A stretch of DNA of 23,232 bases from an uncultured Eubacterium sp. (GCA_910584595.1 CAJUBQ010000074.1:1-23232); one strand, 5' to 3'. Positions 1 through 8,324 are shown, counted from the first letter of the stretch. The notes: generated by a model not told the origin, from the sequence alone. Numbers and translations: made by a program.

Positions 1-130
1 ACGCAACACTTTTTGTAAATTGTTGCATTTCCGCTTAAGTTCGCGCCTATGGGGCATTATCATACTTGGAGAATTATATTGGTGGCGACATTACTGACAA
101 CTCATAGTTTAACAAATTTTCTTTAAAAAA

Positions 131-170
131 GCAGCAAAATACCATTAATTTCTAATGGTATTTTTGCTGT
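131..170 (-). terminator. Intrinsic terminator, probably bidirectional
   Basis: A 17-bp stem (GCAGCAAAATACCATTA at 131-147 against 153-170, with one bulged T) closes a 5-nt loop. It is flanked by A6 on the left (125-130) and T6 on the right, so it can end transcription from either side. On the minus strand it lies directly after the stop of the 191-aa gene. The 124 bases to its left, up to the window edge, hold no gene I can recognise. Confidence 0.85.
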
Positions 171-178
171 TTTTTAAC

Positions 179-754
179 TTATTTGTCTTTTGCAATTTTG
201 GATAATGATTCTTTTACTTCGTTTACAGGAAAAGAATATTCGCTTTTCTCCAAAAATGGTATAAAAAACATACATGCATTACGATACATAGTCCCCCGAT
301 ACATAAGCAATGTTTCCTGTGTGCCATTGCCCCAACTGTCCTTTTCCGGGCTTTCTGGTATATTATAATTGTCAAGAATTTCATTTAAAATCAAAGGTTG
401 CAATTTATCAAATCCATTTTCCATTTCTTTTATAAATAAGTTATAGTTAGCAATATCTTCATTATATATACATTTTTTACGAATTTTTTTCATAATATCA
501 TTGTATTGTGCTATCCATGTTTCATAATAAAGTTGTTGAATCTGACGATATTCAATCATAACATGTGAATTCGATAATGCCTGCGCAAATAGGGGATCCA
601 TCGGATTCTCTAAACAATTATAATCTTGTTCAACCGTATTAATTCTTTTCCATTCTCCGCTCACGTCTTTATTCTCTCCACAGATATGTACTCCCATAAA
701 AATAATAATGCTAAATAATATTATATTGATTATAATCAGAAACTTTACTTTCAT
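179..754 (-). CDS. Membrane-anchored or exported hypothetical protein
   Basis: The 191-residue product begins MKVKF followed by a strongly hydrophobic stretch (residues about 5-22), so it is exported or anchored in the membrane. A Cys follows the stretch (VHIC), but Ile at -1 does not fit a lipobox, so I do not call it a lipoprotein. The remainder is soluble, helical and hydrophilic, with Cys near residues 47 and 95. Its general look (post-signal helices with Asn/Tyr and paired Cys) faintly recalls LprI-like lysozyme-inhibitor domains, but I would not assign that. The start ATG has an AAGGGGC ribosome site a few bases upstream. It is monocistronic and ends at a terminator. It lies outside the left copy of the 47-bp repeat. 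Function unknown. Confidence 0.75.
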   Translation of the reverse strand: MKVKFLIIINIILFSIIIFMGVHICGENKDVSGEWKRINTVEQDYNCLENPMDPLFAQALSNSHVMIEYRQIQQLYYETWIAQYNDIMKKIRKKCIYNEDIANYNLFIKEMENGFDKLQPLILNEILDNYNIPESPEKDSWGNGTQETLLMYRGTMYRNACMFFIPFLEKSEYSFPVNEVKESLSKIAKDK

Positions 755-842
755 TTTATTGCCCCTTCGTACTTCCCTTTATTCTATTACAATCTCAAAA
801 TTCTATTTTTTTATGCTATCATATACATAGGCCTCCCTTCGA

Positions 843-921
843 AACTGTAAAGAAATATTTTGCGCTGGCGCTCTCGAAAAAAAAATCCTGCAGACTATTT
901 GCAAGTTATTTCTTTACAATT
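843..921. repeat. Hairpin-forming dispersed repeat, left copy
   Basis: Arms AACTGTAAAGAAAT (843-856) and ATTTCTTTACAATT (908-921) are inverted with one mismatch. Bases 881-927 match 20021-20067 at 45 of 47 positions, in the same orientation. This copy carries about 26 extra bases in the loop, including the small palindrome GCGCTGGCGC. It sits between the terminator of the nuclease/immunity operon and the 191-aa gene. It may be a MITE- or REP-like element or an old recombination site. Confidence 0.8.
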
Positions 922-929
922 CCTTATGC

Positions 930-968
930 AAAAAAACAGGACATATAGATCTTCAGTTTCTATATGCC
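930..968 (-). terminator. Intrinsic terminator of the GTPase-ATPase-nuclease operon
   Basis: Read on the minus strand, GGCATATAGA pairs with TCTATATGTCC (one bulge) around a 9-nt loop and is followed by TG and T7. It lies about 60 bp after the stop of the immunity gene. No comparable structure was seen between the upstream genes of the block, which supports one transcript ending here. Confidence 0.85.
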
Positions 969-1025
969 CCAACACTATTACCTATGAAGTGAATGGATGG
1001 AGATGAATGCATAAAATTTATCCTT

Positions 1026-1400
1026 TTACACCAGATATTTTTCTTCCCAGCTTTTTTCATAGGACACCATGTCCCTGGAGTGGTCGTCATATTCAAAGTC
1101 AGTTCTCATGCGGCCATTTGCGTCTGCAGCCATTGTAAACACCGTCCACGCCTTGCTTCCAAGATCTTTTCTTTGTTCTGACAGCACATGATCGATATCC
1201 ATAAAAGCCTTCATCAACTGTCCCTTTGATATGGTCGGTATCTGAAAACAGTCCATATACTTTCCATCCCCATTTTCCGAATAGAACTTCATACTGTAAC
1301 TGCCGCTTGTATACCCTGCAAAGAAAACCATCTTCTTCCACCCCTGCGGCAGAAAATCAGATATTTTATCAAAAACTGTCTGGAACGTCTTTTCATCCAC
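1026..1400 (-). CDS. YezG/DUF600-family immunity protein
   Basis: The product is about 124 residues. It matches the YezG (DUF600) immunity family along its length: an opening FDKISDFLPQGWKK, a central beta-rich part with FYSENGDGK, a WTVFTM strand, the DFEYDD acidic motif and a closing WEEKYLV. YezG proteins are cytosolic antidotes to nuclease toxins such as Bacillus subtilis YeeF (family knowledge). The preferred start is GTG at 1400, because AAAGGAGG lies 9 nt upstream and the family begins here; a longer frame to 1472 would overlap the nuclease extensively. GTG overlaps the nuclease TGA (GTGGATGA), so the two are translationally coupled, as expected for a toxin/antidote pair. It is last in the operon. 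Inference: it neutralises the adjacent nuclease. Confidence 0.88.
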   Translation of the reverse strand: MDEKTFQTVFDKISDFLPQGWKKMVFFAGYTSGSYSMKFYSENGDGKYMDCFQIPTISKGQLMKAFMDIDHVLSEQRKDLGSKAWTVFTMAADANGRMRTDFEYDDHSRDMVSYEKSWEEKYLV

Positions 1401-2034
1401 CTGTCTGCTCCTCCTTTCCATTCGGAAATATTCTGACACTCTCTTTTCCATCAATACAATAAATAACAGCAACCGCCACCGGTCTTCTGGAATCGCCTTC
1501 GTAAATTGGTTCAGCCTTATAGAAAACTTCTTTTCCGCTTTTCATCTCTCTGGCAAGTTCATTTTCAAACGACTTAAAATCCGTTTGGTTAATCTTTGCA
1601 TCCTGTGGAATCATATTTTCAAGGCCGTTTGTTCCATCAAACTGATCTCCAATTAAATGTCCTCTGTCGTCACCTTCCTGCTGGTCGCCTTTTCCTATAT
1701 CATTTATGGAATCCTTAATCGTTAATCTCCCCTCGTGGTCTTTCCTGTGCAGTATCCCTTCTGCTGAGATAATGCGCCCTTTTTCATCCGTTCTATACTT
1801 ATATCCGTTCATTTCATATTCGCAGTTCGGCGCCAGCTCTTTGCCTTTACGGTATAATTTTCCATTATCGTCATAATAAGCCTCAGCAGCATCTGTCTCA
1901 CTGTCCAATATCGTATCCCAGAAGAATTTTGCTTCTTCTGTCGTCATGCCATTTTCCGGTTTGATCTTTTTATAATTTTCAGCCTCAGCATTCTTTTCTT
2001 CGCTTATTTCCTGTGATGCGGATACTTCTGTCAT
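1393..2034 (-). CDS. DNA/RNA non-specific endonuclease toxin (Endonuclea_NS_2 type)
   Basis: The product has 213 residues. The C-terminal half (about 95-205) carries the His-Me finger nuclease signature: DRGHLIG at 123-129 with catalytic-type His126, then GLENMIP with Asn140, NQTDFKSFENE, and the RRPVAVAV...CIDGK strands. Before it lies the segment APNCEYEMNGYKYRTD that usually precedes this domain. The same nuclease type is the warhead of LXG toxins such as YeeF, but this protein has no LXG, WXG, signal peptide or RHS region, only a short acidic N terminus. The start ATG at 2034 shares its A with the upstream ATPase stop (TGATG) and has GGGGAGG at good spacing; an ATG 6 bp earlier is possible but sits too near that site. 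It is followed by its likely antidote. The nuclease call is firm; the role as effector of the operon is inference. Confidence 0.88.
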   Translation of the reverse strand: MTEVSASQEISEEKNAEAENYKKIKPENGMTTEEAKFFWDTILDSETDAAEAYYDDNGKLYRKGKELAPNCEYEMNGYKYRTDEKGRIISAEGILHRKDHEGRLTIKDSINDIGKGDQQEGDDRGHLIGDQFDGTNGLENMIPQDAKINQTDFKSFENELAREMKSGKEVFYKAEPIYEGDSRRPVAVAVIYCIDGKESVRIFPNGKEEQTGG

Positions 2035-5000
2035 CAGCATACACCTCCCCTATCTTGATAGATTTCTGTATACCTGCAAAACAAATCGTTGTAGGAAGCG
2101 TCTCTGACTGACTGTTCATAAACCAAAAGACCCATTAAATAATCAATCTCCCTGTCCGAATATTCATGAATCTTTGGTGAAAGGTTATCTGCAACAGAGC
2201 GTACCCATTCGTCCATATCCTTATATTTCTCAGAAGCTTTGAACGCATCCTCTGCCTTAAAAAAATCATAGGCCAGCTTTCTTAGCATTTCTGCCGCTTC
2301 TGTCTTGCCGGATAAAAGGCAATCAAAAAAATCACACTTTACCACAGTATCAAGCCGTGACTTTAAAATCCTGTCTTTCAGCTGACAGAGCTTCGTCCTT
2401 TCTCCCTTATGGCTGAGCTCCTTTTTCATAATACAGGCAAGCAAAGCCTGTTCTATGGCATCATCATCTTCTGTCGGATTGCTGTCCTCTGATATCGGAT
2501 CGGCAGTAAATTCTTGCGCATCACCACCTGTGTAAAAATCAACTTTACACAACACAGGTTCCAGCCAGCCGCTTTGCGAAACAACTGCCACTCCTTTTTC
2601 AAATCTCGCAAGCTCTGCAATCTGGTTGTCGCTTAAGCCTGCTGCCTTGCCTACAAGCTCTCTGTCGCTATAGTCCGGCAAACGAAGAATCATTTTCGTA
2701 TTCGTATTTCGAATCACCGACAAATCCAGCAGCCCCGGCGACTGATCGGCTATAATAAACCCTTCTCCGTATGTCCGCATTTCAGCGATCGCATTTGCTA
2801 ACATTTCAACGGACTTTCCAAGCATATTTGCACCCTCGCCTGTTTGTTCCGTCGATGTTCGCTTCAAGAGCCTGTGCGCCTCTTCCAGTATTGTTACATG
2901 CTTTAAGTAATCATTCGTATTTGCTCCGATGCTTCTTTGCTCCATACGATGCTCCTGCAGCTTAAGAACGAGCAGGCCCATAATCAGTGATTTTGTCTCT
3001 GCAGAACCGACCCTGCTTAAATCTACGATCACATTTTTGTCAAACAGTTGTTCATCCGCCAAATCATCTGCTGAAAAAATAAGTCCGTTAATTCCGTTCG
3101 TCAGCGATTTCAGCCGTGTGACAAGAGCCCCGGTATAATCCCCTTTATTATCATCTGAGTAATCGCTTTCTTTCAATACCTGTTTGATTTCCTGTGCAAC
3201 GTCCTGAAATGTTGGAAAAAGTTCCGAAGAATATCTGTTTGTTGATTTTTCCAAATCCCAGCCGCTTTTCACATATGCCCGCTCTACTGCATCCTTAAGT
3301 ATGGCCGGCATTGCGGCATACATCGGCCAGCACACATTAAAAATCTCCACCAGCCGGTCTAAATGTTCAAGAATATGGATCTGTAACGGAAACCGAAAAG
3401 GATTCAGGCGCAGCAGGGGCATATCAGAAATATTCGGATTTGTGCCATATGTAGTAACCCCTTTGTTTTTACCTATATTCTTTTTGTATTCTCCTTTTGC
3501 AGGCTCCACAACGAGAAAATGAACCTTTGCCTTACTAAGATTTTCCAGCAGCTTATAAATCGTATTGGATTTACCAGATCCGGTGGAACCTGTAATAAAC
3601 GTATGCTTTGTAAGTTCCTGCATCGAAAGAAACATCCGCTGCTTTGGAATTGCCTTTCGCATATGATATCCGCATCCGATCTCAAGATCGAAAACGCCTT
3701 GCGATAAGGAATGCGGTTCTCTGCCAAACGAAACCACTTCTAATACAGGCAGTCCGCTTACAGACTTTCTTGGAAAATTCAAAGCCTTTGCTAACTCTTT
3801 TCCGGAAATAGATGTCGCTGCGGTTACCAGTGTCGGATACATCAGCCATTCCTCTTCCAGAAATGGTTTCAATCCAAACACAGGATGCTGTAATTTTTGT
3901 ACGCTTGCTAAAATTGCTTTTGCCGCTTCTGTATCAATATCTCCATCCCATAAATTGACCGCCGATTTTGTAATATAAGAATTTTCGCCTTGTGTCAGCG
4001 CCAGATACATATGCGCTACATTATTTGCAATCACAGGACTGTCCGAAATAATGTAAGAAGCAAATTCCCACATCCCTAATGCAGAACTCTCTTCGATTCT
4101 TTTCACCTGTGCCTCAATAACGTCTAACGTGTGTTTTACTCCATAGTTCGTATAAGATTTCGTAACTCCTTCGTTTTTGCCTACTTGCATCATCGTATTT
4201 GATGCACGAGCAAAAGAAACCCCAAAATTTGCTGAAACTGCATTCTTCATTTCCAGGCCGACGCCTGCGCTTATCCCGGCATTTGCAGAGCTCCCTTCCA
4301 AATCGGACTGGGTATATTGATAGCTTGACTGCCATCCGCAGTAAGGAGACAACGCCGAATACAGCTCATACAGCCTGTTTTTTGTCTCTGACTGTTCCCG
4401 AACGGGCTTCGCCAACAGAACGATGGTATATTCTTCTTCCTTGTTTTCTGGGACAATTCCATCCAGCAGCTTCTCCATACTTTGACTGATAAAATCCTCT
4501 GATTTTTCTGACGGCACATTCGATACTGAAGCTACAGACTTCACTTTGCCACCAGAAATGCCGCCTGTTATATTCTGCAGGAAGTCAGGAATCCCTATGC
4601 CATATTCCGGATCTGACGAATGGATCTCTTTCATATCTGAACCTGGAAAATTTCCTCTGACCGCCCCTGTAATTCTTGAATAATAGTTATCTGCTATTGA
4701 TGGATCGGAATGCTTAGGATCTGTATTAACAATACCTATCGTAATCCTGCAGCAGTCCGTTGTCCTGTGATAAATCAGCGCAATATTACAATCATCCCCG
4801 CTAAGAACATGATAAACATTTGCAAGTTTATCAATACTATGCTCCTCTGTATCTGTGACCCACTTTGTAATGTCAAAAAAACGAATTCGGTTATCCTCAT
4901 CAAATTCCTCCGGTATCACTACAGGACGATACACACTCCTTAACTGTCCAAGGTATGCCTGATAAACCTCAATTCCGATTGCCCCGAGATTCTTTTGAAC

Positions 5001-5195
5001 CGTATTTTGGGCATCTCCACCCTCCATATCAGGCATATCCGTCAGATACCGCCTTCTTTTTTCATCTATCTCAAGAAGCTGTTTCGGGCTCAAAGAAGAA
5101 AGCGCAGCAATCCCATTCCCTGCTTTCTTTGCCGCAGAAACGGCCTTATCTGCAAGGAATTGTTTTGCATTGGTCAATACACTCAAACGAGTCAC
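2034..5195 (-). CDS. HerA/FtsK-superfamily (DUF87-like) ATPase
   Basis: The product has about 1053 residues. The ATPase core lies in the second half: Walker A GSTGSGKSN at 536-544, a following beta strand HFLVVEPAKGEYK, Walker B TILEEAHRLL at 768-777 with Glu771/772, then IIADQSPGLLDLSVIRNTNT and MILRLPDYSDRE, typical of HerA/VirB4-like hexameric pumps. About 500 residues precede it, including a Gly/Ser/Ala-rich patch at about 300-350, and an acidic linker plus helical tail (910-1053) follow. I recognise neither flank. No clear membrane segments are seen, so it is probably cytosolic or peripheral. Frame start GTG at 5195 overlaps the upstream TGA (GTGA); TTG at 5186 has better spacing from AAAGGGG and may be the true start. 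Family members move DNA or protein; HerA proteins pair with nucleases in several defence systems. Confidence 0.85.
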   Translation of the reverse strand: MTRLSVLTNAKQFLADKAVSAAKKAGNGIAALSSLSPKQLLEIDEKRRRYLTDMPDMEGGDAQNTVQKNLGAIGIEVYQAYLGQLRSVYRPVVIPEEFDEDNRIRFFDITKWVTDTEEHSIDKLANVYHVLSGDDCNIALIYHRTTDCCRITIGIVNTDPKHSDPSIADNYYSRITGAVRGNFPGSDMKEIHSSDPEYGIGIPDFLQNITGGISGGKVKSVASVSNVPSEKSEDFISQSMEKLLDGIVPENKEEEYTIVLLAKPVREQSETKNRLYELYSALSPYCGWQSSYQYTQSDLEGSSANAGISAGVGLEMKNAVSANFGVSFARASNTMMQVGKNEGVTKSYTNYGVKHTLDVIEAQVKRIEESSALGMWEFASYIISDSPVIANNVAHMYLALTQGENSYITKSAVNLWDGDIDTEAAKAILASVQKLQHPVFGLKPFLEEEWLMYPTLVTAATSISGKELAKALNFPRKSVSGLPVLEVVSFGREPHSLSQGVFDLEIGCGYHMRKAIPKQRMFLSMQELTKHTFITGSTGSGKSNTIYKLLENLSKAKVHFLVVEPAKGEYKKNIGKNKGVTTYGTNPNISDMPLLRLNPFRFPLQIHILEHLDRLVEIFNVCWPMYAAMPAILKDAVERAYVKSGWDLEKSTNRYSSELFPTFQDVAQEIKQVLKESDYSDDNKGDYTGALVTRLKSLTNGINGLIFSADDLADEQLFDKNVIVDLSRVGSAETKSLIMGLLVLKLQEHRMEQRSIGANTNDYLKHVTILEEAHRLLKRTSTEQTGEGANMLGKSVEMLANAIAEMRTYGEGFIIADQSPGLLDLSVIRNTNTKMILRLPDYSDRELVGKAAGLSDNQIAELARFEKGVAVVSQSGWLEPVLCKVDFYTGGDAQEFTADPISEDSNPTEDDDAIEQALLACIMKKELSHKGERTKLCQLKDRILKSRLDTVVKCDFFDCLLSGKTEAAEMLRKLAYDFFKAEDAFKASEKYKDMDEWVRSVADNLSPKIHEYSDREIDYLMGLLVYEQSVRDASYNDLFCRYTEIYQDRGGVC

Positions 5196-6409
5196 CCCTT
5201 TCGTTTCGTCTTACGCTCCCTGAGTTTTCGATTTATAATTACAATCAGATTATCCACAACCATATCTACATCCTCTAACTGCTCTTGTGTCAGCTTTTTC
5301 CATAATTCTTCTATCGAATCTGTAAAAGTATACCCATAGAACGCAATCATTCTGGCCGCTCTATCATTCTTAGGTATATCGACAGCTTTTACATCAAAGC
5401 CATCCTTCTTCTTCCTGTCTAATAAGGCATTTATTTTGTCGTTATATCCCACAAAGTCAACAGGAGACACCAATCCCCAAAAATTATTCTCAAAATCCAC
5501 ATCCGACTCGCTGATGACTTTATCTACACTCTTTTCGGAAAGAACCGTATTATATATCCTTCCTATCTTTTCAAGCATTCGGATTATTTTTTTGTCTGTG
5601 GTAAATATGTTGATTAAAGGTACATGATCCCAAAAACCTTCTTGTGCAGCTTTTGCAAATTCGTATATAATTTCCTCACACTGTATTCTTTTTTGCCCTT
5701 CACTTACTCTTTGCGCCGCAATAAACCCGCTCTTTATAAATGTAGGAAGCTGCTTTAAAGTCTCTTCTACAAGGTCGTCTAATCCAAAAGCAGGCTTCGG
5801 TACCGTATGATCCTCATCGATTTCCACTTCATCATCTTTCGCAAGAACACGGACAATACTAATATCTGTCATGCCTTCCTGTTTGTTGATTTTCTTTATC
5901 TCTTCTTCAAATGCTGTAATCTTTTTCTTTGCTGCAATGCATTGTGTCAAAACAATAATAAACGGAACATCGATCTCGTGCAGCTCCTTGATAAATGCAA
6001 GTTCAGCTCCCTGATACCGAGAGCTCGCTGAATTAATACAATACCATATTGCATGAATCCGGTCAAACTGGTCCTTCTCTGCCGCTTTTTTTGCAATCAC
6101 ATCTTTGATCGATTGAATGGATTTCTTTGTTTTCTCGGCATTTAATTCTAACCCTACCGTATCCCAAATGCGCACCGGTATCTCGTCATTATTGTATTCG
6201 TTGATGTGATCCGTTACAGGACGTCCGCTCCCGGTTTTTGCCAATTCTGAGCCAAATACCGCATTTAAGAGCGTACTTTTTCCTGCACCCGTGATTCCCG
6301 CAACAATAATATTCGCTGTCGGCAAATCCTTTTCAGAAAGTGCGTTAAGCCTCTTATCCAAATCCTCTTGTTGACGTCTAAATCTTTCTTTTACGGTCAG
6401 TTCCTCCAT
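5192..6409 (-). CDS. Divergent Era/IRG-like P-loop GTPase (third of three)
   Basis: The 405-residue product has an N-terminal helical lead and then a G domain: G1 GITGAGKST at 38-46, G3 DTVGLE at 83-88, and a hydrophobic beta strand FIIVLTQC at 150-157 where the G4 (N/T)KxD motif is expected but TQCIAAKK is found. RVLAKDDEVEID at 187-198 occupies the G5 position, followed by FGLDDLVEETL. The C-terminal 170 residues are helical, with a moderately hydrophobic stretch (DHVPLINIF), and end in a very basic tail. Motif order and the LAK/GLDDL signatures make it a paralogue of the two genes upstream. ATG at 6409 has TAGGAGA upstream. It follows the 350-aa GTPase by 13 bp and overlaps the ATPase start by 4 nt. 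Role inferred: nucleotide-controlled switch or membrane-associated partner of the ATPase. Confidence 0.85.
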   Translation of the reverse strand: MEELTVKERFRRQQEDLDKRLNALSEKDLPTANIIVAGITGAGKSTLLNAVFGSELAKTGSGRPVTDHINEYNNDEIPVRIWDTVGLELNAEKTKKSIQSIKDVIAKKAAEKDQFDRIHAIWYCINSASSRYQGAELAFIKELHEIDVPFIIVLTQCIAAKKKITAFEEEIKKINKQEGMTDISIVRVLAKDDEVEIDEDHTVPKPAFGLDDLVEETLKQLPTFIKSGFIAAQRVSEGQKRIQCEEIIYEFAKAAQEGFWDHVPLINIFTTDKKIIRMLEKIGRIYNTVLSEKSVDKVISESDVDFENNFWGLVSPVDFVGYNDKINALLDRKKKDGFDVKAVDIPKNDRAARMIAFYGYTFTDSIEELWKKLTQEQLEDVDMVVDNLIVIINRKLRERKTKRKG

Positions 6410-6422
6410 CTTTTACATTCTC

Positions 6423-7475
6423 CTACTTTTTCATCCTCTTGATCTCATCTTTGATACGTTTGGTCATAAGCGCATGATCTTTCAGTTCTTTGTCCGTAGA
6501 TTTGTCAATAACGGCAAGCAATACTTTCAGATAACTCTCCCCTACCGTTTCCACATAAGCCGAAGCAGCCTTCCTGCTTAGAAACGGCACAATCAGAAAC
6601 GGCGTTACCATGATTCCTAATACAGCGTTAACGAAAATATCCGATGCAAGCGCCTGATCCCCTTTGATTCCCGCTATATCGTTTAAGTTGACCATCATCT
6701 TGATGCATATTCCATGTACAAAAGGAATGCATCCTCCCGGAAATATTCCGATTTTGTTTGCTTCGTTGGAGTGTTTCTGAATACAATACATACCTTTTTG
6801 TTCTATTTCATGAATCCGTCTGGTTCTTCTCATGTCAAGCTGGTTGATCTTTGTCTCAAGTATGCTGATTTTTCGGCACTGGTAATCATTCACACTCTCC
6901 CTTAGCAAAGATTCGATTCCCCGTGGCGGTATGGAAACCTCATCGTCTATCGGGTACTCCTTCGCTAATACCTTTGCAAGCGGCACGTCCGGCAAAACTT
7001 CTTCAATCTGTTTTTCAAGCTCGCCCTTTTTTCTGGAAATGCTCTGTGTAATAACAATCACGAATGGCAGTTCATAGTCTATCGACAGTTTTTTTATTAA
7101 CTCAAGCTCGAACGGCTCAAATTTCCTGGTTAACTCACTGATACAAAACCAAACGACGCTGATATCCTTAGCATCCAAAGACTCCCGCGCTTTGGAAACA
7201 TGCTTTTGAATCTCTCCTAAAGTCCTGTCTGTAATCGTGCTGTCTATTTCTAATCCTACGGTGTCATACATGGACAGCCTGCATGGCATATAACCGTATT
7301 GCCCTTGCTTTGATGTTGCTGTGGGCAACATCATTTCTTTTTTGTATATTTTATTTTCACGGGTGACAGCCTGTCCGATACCGGTCAACGCAAGCTCCTC
7401 TCTCAACACTGCGTTAATCAGGGTGCTTTTCCCCGCACCTGTTTTTCCCATCACAATAATATTTATGGAACGCAA
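6423..7475 (-). CDS. Divergent P-loop GTPase with DUF697-like C-terminal domain (second of three)
   Basis: The 350-residue product starts almost directly with the G domain: G1 GKTGAGKST at 10-18, G3 YDTVGLEID at 70-78, a strand ending VITQSISRKK (141-150) instead of TKxD, and KVLAKEYPIDDEVSIPPRGIESLL as the G5-side signature. Residues about 240-300 contain IGIFPGGCIPFVHGICIKMMVNL and a second hydrophobic stretch, GIMVTPFLIVPFL. This is the helical, membrane-prone C-terminal arrangement seen in DUF697/IRG-like GTPases. The start is TTG at 7475 with AGAGGAAA upstream. The first ATG (codon 9) would remove the beta strand before Walker A, so TTG is preferred. It begins 3 nt after the previous stop, which points to coupled translation. 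Likely membrane-associated; the precise role is unknown. Confidence 0.85.
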   Translation of the reverse strand: MRSINIIVMGKTGAGKSTLINAVLREELALTGIGQAVTRENKIYKKEMMLPTATSKQGQYGYMPCRLSMYDTVGLEIDSTITDRTLGEIQKHVSKARESLDAKDISVVWFCISELTRKFEPFELELIKKLSIDYELPFVIVITQSISRKKGELEKQIEEVLPDVPLAKVLAKEYPIDDEVSIPPRGIESLLRESVNDYQCRKISILETKINQLDMRRTRRIHEIEQKGMYCIQKHSNEANKIGIFPGGCIPFVHGICIKMMVNLNDIAGIKGDQALASDIFVNAVLGIMVTPFLIVPFLSRKAASAYVETVGESYLKVLLAVIDKSTDKELKDHALMTKRIKDEIKRMKK

Positions 7476-7478
7476 TGT

Positions 7479-8324
7479 TTATTTCCTCTCTAAAACATAT
7501 TTAGATAAAATGTCTAACCCATACGGCTTTACAAAAACACTTTCTTCCTCACCGGTTTTCGGATTTTGAATTTCCAGTTCATATTCCTTTGCCAACGTCG
7601 GTATCACTTTTATCTGTTCTGCCATTTGTTTAATTTCATTAACAAACGATCGGACATCTTTTTTTATACTTATCGTTAAAGCTACCAGCATCGTAACCTT
7701 CGGATAAGCATCCATCAGACGGAGTATCAGGTCCCGCTCCGCATCCTCCATACGCCCTGTTACAGCAGCGACACAATATACGACAGCCGAAAGCCCTTGT
7801 TCTGCCAGCGTGCTTATCGTTTTATATGCCTTTTCTACATGATCCATTCCAAGGTCAATGCCTTTTATTTCATACCACTGCGCATGATTTGCGTCATCCT
7901 CATACATAGCATAATCAGGAAAAGTATGCATCGTATACGGATGCCCGAATGCTTGTTCCAAACCTTCTATCAGGCTGGTTTTTCCTGCATGGATTTTTCC
8001 CGCCACAGCAATCTTTGTCACTCCCGGCGTACAAACAATATCCCTGTCCGGAAGATAAACACGTATGGCGCCTTGCAAATAAGCCAAGCTTTGGTTTTCA
8101 CCCTCAAAGAAAATATCTAATCCCTTGTTTTTCCTGTTATAGATGGCATCCATTTTCTCTGCAATCTCTTTTGCCCTATCCTGCATCGTAGTGTTCGTGT
8201 AATACAGGCGGGATAACGGTGAATCACCACAAACTTCTGTCCAGACTCCTGACTCATTTCTAAAATAATAGGAAATCTGACGATGATAAGAATCGCATAC
8301 AATCCGTAAGGAATTTCTTCTCAT
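7479..8324 (-). CDS. Divergent P-loop GTPase-like protein (first of three)
   Basis: The 281-residue product has about 100 unrecognised N-terminal residues, then a G-domain-like core: P loop GKIHAGKTS at 109-117; EIKGIDLG at 152-159 where the paralogues have DTVGLE, so the G3 Asp is replaced by Glu; a strand LVALTISIKKD at the G4 position; and PTLAKEYELEI plus PYGLDIL matching the LAK and GLDDL signatures of the next two proteins. It looks like a paralogue that may bind nucleotide but be weak or inactive in hydrolysis. ATG at 8324 has AAAGGGG upstream. It is the first gene of the block and lies 34 bp after metF with no terminator visible between them, so its promoter may be inside or upstream of metF. 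Confidence 0.8.
   Translation of the reverse strand: MRRNSLRIVCDSYHRQISYYFRNESGVWTEVCGDSPLSRLYYTNTTMQDRAKEIAEKMDAIYNRKNKGLDIFFEGENQSLAYLQGAIRVYLPDRDIVCTPGVTKIAVAGKIHAGKTSLIEGLEQAFGHPYTMHTFPDYAMYEDDANHAQWYEIKGIDLGMDHVEKAYKTISTLAEQGLSAVVYCVAAVTGRMEDAERDLILRLMDAYPKVTMLVALTISIKKDVRSFVNEIKQMAEQIKVIPTLAKEYELEIQNPKTGEEESVFVKPYGLDILSKYVLERK

Noticed and set aside
993..1181. Plus-strand ORF opposite the immunity gene
   Set aside because: Shadow frame: no ribosome site, and the minus strand encodes a clear YezG-family protein.
1401..1472. Longer start for the YezG protein
   Set aside because: The extra 24 residues are unlike the family and overlap the nuclease coding end; the GTG at 1400 has AAAGGAGG in front of it.
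7795..8191. Plus-strand ORFs of 107 and 80 residues opposite the first GTPase
   Set aside because: Out-of-frame shadows rich in Cys, Phe, His and Arg, typical of antisense frames.
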